Of a stretch of 37,293 nt of DNA, positions 1 to 6,405 are shown one piece after another. This stretch comes from an uncultured Bacteroidales bacterium (GTDB lineage Bacteria > Bacteroidota > Bacteroidia > Bacteroidales > Muribaculaceae). A model generated the notes under the pieces. That model was not told where the DNA came from, did not search any database, and saw nothing but the letters and a program-made list of their open reading frames with translations. The stretch covers positions 1-37,293 of the forward strand of contig CAMGBT010000016.1 of the NCBI GenBank assembly GCA_946011725.1, given 5' to 3'. How positions within the stretch are numbered: position 1 is the stretch's first letter; every line of letters begins with the position of its first letter. The translations under genes and the position numbers were made by a program.

Positions 1-60
1 CGGCGGCCGTCGGGCGCTTCCGCGCCGCTCGGCTTCCGCCTCGCCACCGAACCGCACCGC
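1..60. repeat. Interspersed GC-rich repeat, partial
   Basis: A GC-rich stretch whose core (gggcgcttccgcgccgctc, followed by ggcttccgcctcgccac) recurs nearly unchanged at about 16963-17000. It has no coding signal of its own. It is cut by the window edge, so its left limit is unknown. Confidence 0.6.
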
Positions 61-158
61 GGCGGGCGCTGCGCTGCGCCGGGCCTTGCCGGCGGTGGGC
101 GGGTGGCTTGCCGGTGAAGTGTTAAAAAGAAGAATTTTTGTGGATTTTTGCGGCAAAA

Positions 159-191
159 TTGTGGCGGAATGGATTTTTTTCTGTAACTTTG
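159..191 (+). promoter_or_regulatory. Putative Bacteroidetes promoter for the 268-1533 gene
   Basis: TAACTTTG at 184-191 matches the Bacteroidetes -7 element TAnnTTTG. A TTG at 159-161 is the nearest -33 candidate, but the 22-nt spacing is slightly long. A start site near 196 would give a leader of about 70 nt. Confidence 0.5.
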
Positions 192-267
192 TCGCGGAAA
201 TGGGATTTCATCTTACACTAACTAATTATCCGTTTTTATTAACCAATCAAAAACAACGTTTTTCTCT

Positions 268-1533
268 ATGAAAAAACTTTACGCATTGTTGTCATTAGCC
301 GCCGTGGCCGTGAGCGCCACAGCTGCCGTACCGATGAGCGCTGAACTGCCTCAGCTGCCTCGTCACTCGTTCCAAACTGCCGAATTGCAGAATGTGGCTG
401 CGCCGCAAGCTGAATCCTTGCGCATGCACAAGGCTCCGGCCAAGGCAGCCGCCGCCACCTCAGCCACTGACCTGACCGGTGTGTACTTAGGCGAAAGCTT
501 CTCGCTGCGCTCTAATTCCGCCGGTGGCTCCAACGTGGGCTGGCAAGTGGATGGCTTGGCCGCCTTTTTCGACGTTGACGGCACCGTGACCATCTCCGGC
601 CTGTGGGACGAATCCATCGAACTGACCGGCGGCGTGTTCGACCCCGAGTCGCAAACCATCTCCTTCTCGCCGCAAGACCCGGGCGTGAGCGGCGGCGGTT
701 ACAATGTATACTTATCCATACTCGACTTGGCCACCAATACCCTGCTCGATGATGAAATCGTGTTCAACGTTGATGTAGCGAACCGCAACATCTACTACAC
801 GGGCAGCCTCAACGCTGCTGAAACTCATTGGGCATCGTGCTTGGTTATCGCTGCTCTCGACCCCTCCACCGGCCAGTATGTGGGCGGGTTCGATTTCTTG
901 GCTTATGTGGACTACAACCAAGTGAACGCTTACGTGCAGTACTCATATTTCGAGGATGAAACCGCCACCGAACCCACTGAAACTTACGACTTTATCTACA
1001 CCGAAATCAAGGACAGCGATTTGGTATGCTACAACCTGTTGGGCGGCGGCTTCAGCTCTGCCGTTCCGTTCACAGTCAACGCTACCGCTCGCACCGCCAC
1101 CTGCGTGGATGGCATCTTCACCGTGCAGTCCGACGGTACGAACTGGTATCCCTTCTACCTGTGCGACGTGGAAATAAGCGGCGAGCAGGTATCGCTCAGC
1201 TCCACCACCGTTGAAACCGACATCATCTTCGGCGACGACGGCGAAGGCGGCACCATCACCGGTCTGATCAAAGACTACGTGGCTGCAGTGTGCGACTACA
1301 ACGGCCAAATCCTTCCCTGGATAGGCGACGGTCTGCTTTACAACTTCGCCATCGTATACACCGGCGACCTGCTGGCCGACATGGCCGGTGTGGAAGACAT
1401 CACCATCGATGTTGACAACAGCAACGCCCCGGTTGAATACTTCAACCTGCAAGGCCAACGCGTGGCTAACCCCGCCGCCGGTCAGGTATACATCCGCCGC
1501 CAAGGCACTGCCGCCGCGAAGGTTCGCTTCTAA
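268..1533 (+). CDS. Secreted protein of unknown function with C-terminal NLQGQRV-type motif
   Basis: A 421-residue protein. Residues 1-19 form a Sec signal peptide (MKKLYALLSLAAVAVSATA) and residues 20-65 are Ala/Pro-rich. The middle is rich in Gly, Asp, Thr and aromatic residues, as in beta-sandwich surface proteins, with no enzyme motif I recognise. The last about 45 residues contain APVEYFNLQGQRV followed by GQVYIRRQG and end KVRF. The same ending occurs in the proteins at 28350-29429 and 31131-34658. It resembles type IX secretion C-terminal sorting domains; that assignment is inference. The gene stands alone between its own promoter and a downstream palindrome. A surface or exported location is likely; the function is unknown. 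Confidence 0.85.
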   Translation: MKKLYALLSLAAVAVSATAAVPMSAELPQLPRHSFQTAELQNVAAPQAESLRMHKAPAKAAAATSATDLTGVYLGESFSLRSNSAGGSNVGWQVDGLAAFFDVDGTVTISGLWDESIELTGGVFDPESQTISFSPQDPGVSGGGYNVYLSILDLATNTLLDDEIVFNVDVANRNIYYTGSLNAAETHWASCLVIAALDPSTGQYVGGFDFLAYVDYNQVNAYVQYSYFEDETATEPTETYDFIYTEIKDSDLVCYNLLGGGFSSAVPFTVNATARTATCVDGIFTVQSDGTNWYPFYLCDVEISGEQVSLSSTTVETDIIFGDDGEGGTITGLIKDYVAAVCDYNGQILPWIGDGLLYNFAIVYTGDLLADMAGVEDITIDVDNSNAPVEYFNLQGQRVANPAAGQVYIRRQGTAAAKVRF

Positions 1534-1583
1534 AGCCTACCCCCGCTCCCTCCCTAAAGGGAAGGGAGACGTGACAAAATAGC

Positions 1584-1627
1584 TCAACAGGCGCGCAGGA
1601 AATTTCCTGCGCGCCTGCGCTGTTTTG
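1584..1627 (+). terminator. Probable intrinsic terminator after the secreted-protein gene
   Basis: A perfect 26-nt palindrome at 1590-1615 (GGCGCGCAGGAAA and its complement), extended by AACAG/CTGTT-type flanks, lies 57 nt after the stop. The following T-run is short (TGTTTT), so termination strength is uncertain. Confidence 0.6.
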
Positions 1628-1676
1628 GGCGGGTGCGGGTGCGCTGGCCGGGAGCGGAATTTTTTTGCGAAAAAAA

Positions 1677-1708
1677 TTTGGTCGATTCGAAATTTTGTTT
1701 TAAATTTG
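1677..1708 (+). promoter_or_regulatory. Promoter of the cysteine leader-cysK-cysE unit
   Basis: TTTG at 1677-1680 and TAAATTTG at 1701-1708 are separated by 20 nt, matching the Bacteroidetes sigma-ABfr consensus. Initiation is expected near 1713, about 20 nt before the leader-peptide ATG and about 215 nt before cysK. Confidence 0.75.
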
Positions 1709-1734
1709 CGGTTGAAATCAACAAGGATTATCAA

Positions 1735-1818
1735 ATGAATCAAATTTTCACATCATCTGTAGCATGTTGTTGCTGTTGCTCCGAATCAAGGTATTGGCTC
1801 GGATCGATGGTCGTATGA
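1735..1818 (+). CDS. Cys-rich leader peptide (27 aa) of a transcription attenuator
   Basis: A 27-codon reading frame runs from ATG 1735 to TGA 1816-1818. Its key feature is five consecutive cysteine codons at 1765-1779 (tgt tgt tgc tgt tgc), giving VACCCCCSES in the middle; the tail reads RYWLGSMVV. AAGGA at 1723-1727 could serve as a ribosome-binding site. The ORF lies between a good promoter and an intrinsic terminator upstream of cysK. Codons just after the Cys run overlap an RNA segment able to pair with the terminator's 5' arm. This is the layout of amino-acid leader peptides such as those of trp and his, here sensing charged Cys-tRNA. The peptide itself probably has no function after translation. 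I infer the role from sequence and structure only. Confidence 0.85.
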   Translation: MNQIFTSSVACCCCCSESRYWLGSMVV

Positions 1819-1892
1819 TGATGTGAACGTTTTCTGTTTTCTCATAAATTGACTGTATCGCCTTGCCAATATTTGGTGAAGCGATTTTTTTT
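1780..1892 (+). promoter_or_regulatory. Cysteine-responsive attenuator (antiterminator/terminator)
   Basis: Three alternative pairings can be drawn. Segment 1:2 pairs TCCGA 1780-1784 with TCGGA 1799-1803. The antiterminator 2:3 pairs TATTGGC 1792-1798 with GCCAATA 1865-1871 and CGAT 1805-1808 with ATCG 1857-1860, extendable by one A-T and two G-U pairs. The terminator 3:4 pairs 1857-1869 with 1873-1885 (13 pairs, one C-A mismatch, two G-U, loop TAT) and runs into eight T at 1885-1892. Terminator and antiterminator share the same 5' arm and are mutually exclusive. A ribosome stalled at Cys codons 1765-1779 would leave 1792-1808 free and allow read-through into cysK. A ribosome reaching the stop at 1818 would cover that arm and permit termination. 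Confidence 0.8.
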
Positions 1893-1927
1893 GTATCTCA
1901 TTAAATAACCTAATTAATAATCCAGTT

Positions 1928-2845
1928 ATGATTTACTCATCAATTACCGAACTTATCGGACGTACTCCGCTGGTGGAAATCGCCGGCTTCGAAGGTCAAG
2001 TGGCTCGTATCGCAGTAAAAGTGGAAGCATTCAACCCCGGTGGCAGTGTCAAGGACCGCATCGCCTTGGCCATGATCGAAGATGCCGAATCGCGCGGCAT
2101 CCTGCGCCCGGGCGCCACCATCATAGAGCCCACCAGCGGCAACACCGGCGTTGGTCTTGCCTGGGTAGGCGTGGCCAAGGGTTACAACACCATCCTCACC
2201 ATGCCCGACACTATGAGCGTGGAACGTCGCAATTTGCTCAAGGCCTATGGTGCCAAGCTCGTGCTCACCCCCGGTGCCGAGGGCATGAAAGGCGCCATCG
2301 CCAAGGCCGAAGAGTTGCGCCAAGCCATCCCCGGCGCGGTGATTCTCGGCCAGTTCGTCAACCCGGCCAACCCGGCGATGCACGAGCGCACCACCGGTCA
2401 GGAGATCTGGGCCGACACCGACGGCAAGGTCGACATCTTCGTGGCCGGCGTGGGCACCGGCGGCACCGTGAGCGGCACCGGCAAGGCGCTGAAGGCGCAC
2501 AATCCGGCGGTGAAAGTGGTGGCTGTGGAACCGGCATCGTCGGCCGTGCTCTCCACCGGCGTGGCAGGCAAGCACCGCATCCAAGGCATCGGCGCGGGCT
2601 TCGTGCCGCAGACTTATAATTCCGCAGTGGTGGACCAAGTGATGACCATCACCGATGAGCAGGCATTCGCCGGCGCCAAGGCTTTGGCGCGCCGATTCGG
2701 TATGCTGGTGGGCATCTCTTCCGGCGCAGCGTTCTCCGCCGCCTTGGAATTGGCTCGCAAAGAAGAGAACGCCGGCAAGCTGATTGTGGCGCTGCTGCCC
2801 GACACCGGCGAACGCTATCTATCCACCTCATTATTCGACGAATAA
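1928..2845 (+). CDS. cysK: Cysteine synthase A (O-acetylserine sulfhydrylase)
   Basis: A 305-residue PLP enzyme of the fold-type II OASS family, making cysteine from O-acetylserine and sulfide in the cytoplasm. The PLP lysine is K42 in NPGGSVKDR. The substrate-binding loop TSGNTG lies near residue 70 and the phosphate-binding loop GTGGTVSGTG near residue 178. The length is typical of CysK. The stop overlaps the next start by one base, so translation with cysE is coupled. Both genes lie behind a Cys-codon leader peptide and terminator, suggesting attenuation control by cysteinyl-tRNA. CysM and cystathionine beta-synthase relatives are alternatives, but the gene partner and motifs favour CysK. 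Confidence 0.95.
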   Translation: MIYSSITELIGRTPLVEIAGFEGQVARIAVKVEAFNPGGSVKDRIALAMIEDAESRGILRPGATIIEPTSGNTGVGLAWVGVAKGYNTILTMPDTMSVERRNLLKAYGAKLVLTPGAEGMKGAIAKAEELRQAIPGAVILGQFVNPANPAMHERTTGQEIWADTDGKVDIFVAGVGTGGTVSGTGKALKAHNPAVKVVAVEPASSAVLSTGVAGKHRIQGIGAGFVPQTYNSAVVDQVMTITDEQAFAGAKALARRFGMLVGISSGAAFSAALELARKEENAGKLIVALLPDTGERYLSTSLFDE

Positions 2846-3603
2846 TGCGTGCTCCTTCTGTACAACAACTGCAGCGGCTGATGGAATTGGTGCGCTACGT
2901 AATCTTCCCGGATTACAGCGATGTGCCATCGTGGACCAACGGCGAGCAGGCCATCCGCGAACTGCTGGAGGAGCAATTGGCCACGGTCGACGGCATCGAC
3001 GACCGCGCGGCTGTGGCCGATGCTTTTGTGCGCTCCCTCCCCGAGCTCTCGCGGTTGCTGCACACTGATGCTGAGGCGGTGATGCACAACGACCCCGCGG
3101 TGAAGTCGATGCAGGAGGTAATCCTGTGTTATCCCGTGGTGAAGGTGATGATCCACTATCGTGCTGCCCATCAGCTGCATACGTTAGGAGTGCCCATCAT
3201 TCCGCGCGTCATCACCGAGATAGCGCACTCGGCCACCGGCATCGACATCCACCCCGCCGCCCAAATCGGTGAGTACTTCAGCATCGACCACGGCACCGGG
3301 GTGGTCATCGGCGCCACCAGCGTCATCGGCCATCACGTGATGCTTTATCAAGGCGTGACCCTCGGCGCGAGGAACTTCACTTACGACAGCGACGGCGTGC
3401 CGATGGACCTTCCGCGCCACCCCATCTTGGAGGACTACGTGACGGTGTACTCCAACACCTCCATCTTGGGACGCGTGCGCATCGGCCATCACACCGTGGT
3501 GGGCGGCAACGTGTGGCTCACACACGATGTGCCTCCTCACTCGCGCGTGCTCCAAAGCCGAGCCATCGAAGAACCCTATTTCCACGACGGCTCCGGAATC
3601 TGA
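2845..3603 (+). CDS. cysE: Serine O-acetyltransferase
   Basis: A 252-residue acetyltransferase converting serine and acetyl-CoA to O-acetylserine, the CysK substrate. An alpha-helical N-terminal region (about 1-115) precedes a left-handed beta-helix of hexapeptide repeats. The signature run includes HPAAQIGEYFSIDHGTG and VIGHHVMLYQGVTLGA, with the His/Asp of IDHGTG expected at the active site. The protein ends in DGSGI. A C-terminal isoleucine is the residue that inserts into the cysteine synthase active site in known SAT-OASS complexes, so complex formation with the adjacent CysK is plausible. The ATG overlaps the last base of the cysK stop codon. Confidence 0.93.
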   Translation: MRAPSVQQLQRLMELVRYVIFPDYSDVPSWTNGEQAIRELLEEQLATVDGIDDRAAVADAFVRSLPELSRLLHTDAEAVMHNDPAVKSMQEVILCYPVVKVMIHYRAAHQLHTLGVPIIPRVITEIAHSATGIDIHPAAQIGEYFSIDHGTGVVIGATSVIGHHVMLYQGVTLGARNFTYDSDGVPMDLPRHPILEDYVTVYSNTSILGRVRIGHHTVVGGNVWLTHDVPPHSRVLQSRAIEEPYFHDGSGI

Positions 3604-4035
3604 CCCCAATTTTTAACGACCAAACGAAGCAACGAAATATCGAAATGTTCGGCGCGAATTATTCCAAAAAAGGCCAATAAATTGGAAAAATCATTGAATG
3701 GTTAGCGAAATCTCACAAAAAAATCGAGATTTCGCTAACCATTTGCCGGTTTTTCTCAAAAAATGGTTATGGATGCGGCCGGGCCATGCGGATATAAAAC
3801 AGCAATGAATCGCGCCGCGTTTCGGGATAGGGGGGATAATGAATAAAACGAAGTACGAGTCTATGAAAAGTTCAGATATTTCGTTCTACGTTTTTCCGTT
3901 AAATAATTCGTTGTTTCGTTCTTCGTTCTTTCGTTTAAACTGCAATCACGAGGCTTAGCTGAATAGTTGCCGAGTAAACGTTTTGCGGGGGATTATGGAT
4001 TAAAGGAAAATTGTGAGCAAATTTTGGCGGAAAAG
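3604..4035. other. Gene-free gap with degenerate 'acgaag/ttcgtt' repeats
   Basis: No credible gene. Contains short repeats of acgaagtacgaa type and their complements (3618-3650, 3848-3940), the kind also seen at 27895-28020, 29840-30050 and 35040-35340, plus the large hairpin at 3697-3743 and a small TTCCAA/TTGGAA inverted repeat just before it. Confidence 0.6.
3697..3743. repeat. 18-bp perfect inverted repeat (hairpin)
   Basis: AATGGTTAGCGAAATCTC at 3697-3714 is exactly complementary to 3726-3743, with an 11-nt A-rich loop. It lies about 95 nt after cysE. There is no T-run directly after the stem, so it may be a weak terminator, an mRNA-stabilising hairpin or a relic of a small mobile element. 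Confidence 0.6.
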
Positions 4036-4067
4036 TTTGGTGGTTTTTCTGAAATTTACTAATTTTG
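4036..4067 (+). promoter_or_regulatory. Promoter of the dagK-tilS operon
   Basis: TTTG 4036-4039, a 20-nt spacer and TAATTTTG 4060-4067 match the Bacteroidetes consensus. The -7 element ends only 7 nt before the ATG at 4075, predicting a leaderless or nearly leaderless mRNA. Confidence 0.75.
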
Positions 4068-4074
4068 CAATGAT

Positions 4075-5052
4075 ATGCTGAAGAAAAACCATCTAACATT
4101 AGTAATCAACCCGATAGCAGGCACCTTGACCAAGGATGGCGTGGCCGATTGGGTACCCCGGCGCTTGGAGGCGATGGGGTACGTGGTTGAGACGCGCTTA
4201 ACCGCCGGTCCGGGCGATGCCACGCGCATAGCAGCCGAGGCTGCGGCCCGCGGCGACTACGGTGTGCTGGCGTGCGGCGGCGATGGCACCATCAACGAGG
4301 TGGCTCGCGGCCTTATCGGCAGCGAAACCGCTTTGGGCATCCTGCCGGCAGGCAGCGGCAACGGCTTGGCGCGCCATATCGGCGTGCCGGTGGATGTGGA
4401 GATGTCGCTCAAGGTGATTGAGGCCGACAATGTGGCCGAATGCGACTATGGCACGGTGAACGGCCTGCCGTTTTTCTGCACCTTCGGGGTGGGATTCGAT
4501 GCGGCCGTGTCGCAACGTTTCGCCCGCCAAGGCAAGCGCGGATTCGGCACCTACATCCAAAGTGCAATCGATGAGTATATCAAATATCACAGCGAAACTT
4601 ACGAGATAATCGCTGATAATGAGGTGATTACCGACCGCGCCTTCATGGTGGCGGTGTGCAACGCGTCGCAGTACGGCAACAATGCGTTCGTGGCGCCGGC
4701 CGCCTCTATACGCGACGGTCTGTTGGACGTGACCATCGTGCACGAGGGTAACCTGTTCACCCAGATGCTTAACAGCATCGAGCTGTTCACCGGTTCGATA
4801 GGCAACCACGACCGGATGCGCACCTTCCGCACCTCGCATCTCACCATCCGCCGCAGCGCCCCCGGCCCCGCCCACCTCGATGGAGAATCGATGGAGCTGC
4901 CTGCGGAGCTTGACATCAAGTGCGAGCATCGCAAGTTGCGCATCTTCATCACCCGGGGCAAGCCGCGCTTCCGCCCGGTGCTCACCCCGATGGTGATGAC
5001 TTTCAACGATTGGGCTATCGCCATGCAGCGCCCCTTCCGCAAGAACAAATAA
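4075..5052 (+). CDS. Diacylglycerol kinase family lipid kinase (DagK/YegS type)
   Basis: A 325-residue member of the DAG-kinase catalytic family, which phosphorylates diacylglycerol or related lipids at the inner face of the membrane. The N-terminal NPIAG (12-16) and nucleotide-binding GGDGTINE (68-75) are intact, followed by GSGNGLARH near residue 97. The C-terminal half has the beta-sandwich features of the family (HLDGE...ELD). Length is normal. The start follows a promoter by only 7 nt, and the sequence right after M1 already fits the first beta strand, so the start is well supported. tilS follows after 12 nt. Substrate (DAG, sphingoid base or undecaprenol-like) cannot be decided from sequence. 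Confidence 0.9.
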   Translation: MLKKNHLTLVINPIAGTLTKDGVADWVPRRLEAMGYVVETRLTAGPGDATRIAAEAAARGDYGVLACGGDGTINEVARGLIGSETALGILPAGSGNGLARHIGVPVDVEMSLKVIEADNVAECDYGTVNGLPFFCTFGVGFDAAVSQRFARQGKRGFGTYIQSAIDEYIKYHSETYEIIADNEVITDRAFMVAVCNASQYGNNAFVAPAASIRDGLLDVTIVHEGNLFTQMLNSIELFTGSIGNHDRMRTFRTSHLTIRRSAPGPAHLDGESMELPAELDIKCEHRKLRIFITRGKPRFRPVLTPMVMTFNDWAIAMQRPFRKNK

Positions 5053-5064
5053 CACATAATATAT

Positions 5065-6405
5065 ATGGTGAGCGTTCTGCCGCAGATAGTACTCAACACC
5101 ATAGGCTCCCATAACCTCATAGAGCAGGGCGCCACGGTGATTGTTGCTCTCAGCGGCGGCGCCGATTCAGCGGCGGCGCTTGCCGTGTTGCAAATGCTTG
5201 GCTATCAGTGCGTAGCGGCACATTGCAACTTTCACTTGCGCGGCGAGGAAAGCCTGCGCGACCAAGCGGCGGCCGAGGCCATAGCAGGGCGGCTCGGATG
5301 CGAGTGCCGTGTGCAACATTTCAACGTGCCCGAGCGCTGCCAAGCCGCGGGAGAATCGGTGGAAATGGCCTGTCGCTCACTGCGTTACGAGTGGTTCGAA
5401 CGGCTCAGCCGCGAGCTGTCGGCCCCGGTGGCCGTGGCTCATCATCGCGAAGACCGCGTGGAAACGCTGCTGCTCAACCTGTTGCGCGGCACCGGCCTTG
5501 CGGGCTTGGTGTCGATGCCCTATCGGCGCGACTATGTCATCCGGCCGCTGCTCGACTGCTCGCGCGCTCAGATTGAAGACTTTTGCCGCGAGCAGGGGCT
5601 GCAGTGGGTCGACGATAGTTCGAACGCATCGACCGTGTATCGGCGCAATAAGTTGCGTATCAACGTGTTACCACAGTTCGAACACGACTTCCCCGGCGCG
5701 GTGGAGGCAATTACCCGTTCCATAGCCCACCTCAGCGAGGATGCCGCTTTCTTTGCGCGCGCCGTGGCGCGGCGGATGGAGCTGTACACCACGGCCGACG
5801 GCGTGGATTTGCGCCGATTGGCCTCGGATGAGGACGTCAAACTGCTGTTGTTCACCACTTTACAAGGCGAAGGCTTCACCCGAAGTCAGACAGAGGACAT
5901 GTTGACCGCGGCCACCGGTTGCGGCGGGCGGTTCATCTCGCGCAGCGGCATTACGCGCCACGTTGACCATGGCTTCTTGCGCCCCATAGCCGCCGAGGTC
6001 GATGCTGATGCGGAGTACTGCTTTTCGCAGCTGATGTCGATACAACAGCCTGTCAATCTTGAAGTTACTCGTTGTGAACCGAAGGACTTCACCCGTCCCG
6101 GACGCGATGCGTGTGTGCTTTTGGTCGATGGCGAAGCCGCCGACCGTTGCCGCTGGACATTGCGCCATCCGCGGCGCGGCGACCGCATCCGGCCCTTCGG
6201 CATGGACGGCTCGCGCCTGCTGAGCGACCTGTTTGCCGATGCCAAGTACACCGAGGCGCAGAAGCGCGCCGCCTGGGTGCTCACCGCCGACGATGTGCCG
6301 GTGTGGGTGCTCGGATTGCGCACCTCGGCCGCGATGCCCGTTACATCCGAGTCGAAATACTTTTACCAACTGAAAATCAATAAATTAAATACCATACCAA
6401 AATGA
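5065..6405 (+). CDS. tilS: tRNA(Ile)-lysidine synthase
   Basis: A 446-residue N-type ATP pyrophosphatase that modifies C34 of tRNA-Ile(CAU) to lysidine, so that it reads AUA instead of AUG. The PP-loop LSGGADS is at residues 29-35, and the family HCNFHLRGEES segment follows near residue 53. RPLLDCSRAQIEDF and the DDSSNAS...RRNKLR block, typical of TilS, lie in the middle. The C-terminal part carries the TilS C-terminal domain (LRHPRRGDRIRPFGM). The stop overlaps the next ATG by four bases (ATGA). It sits in an operon with a lipid kinase upstream and carbohydrate and envelope genes downstream. Confidence 0.94.
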   Translation: MVSVLPQIVLNTIGSHNLIEQGATVIVALSGGADSAAALAVLQMLGYQCVAAHCNFHLRGEESLRDQAAAEAIAGRLGCECRVQHFNVPERCQAAGESVEMACRSLRYEWFERLSRELSAPVAVAHHREDRVETLLLNLLRGTGLAGLVSMPYRRDYVIRPLLDCSRAQIEDFCREQGLQWVDDSSNASTVYRRNKLRINVLPQFEHDFPGAVEAITRSIAHLSEDAAFFARAVARRMELYTTADGVDLRRLASDEDVKLLLFTTLQGEGFTRSQTEDMLTAATGCGGRFISRSGITRHVDHGFLRPIAAEVDADAEYCFSQLMSIQQPVNLEVTRCEPKDFTRPGRDACVLLVDGEAADRCRWTLRHPRRGDRIRPFGMDGSRLLSDLFADAKYTEAQKRAAWVLTADDVPVWVLGLRTSAAMPVTSESKYFYQLKINKLNTIPK

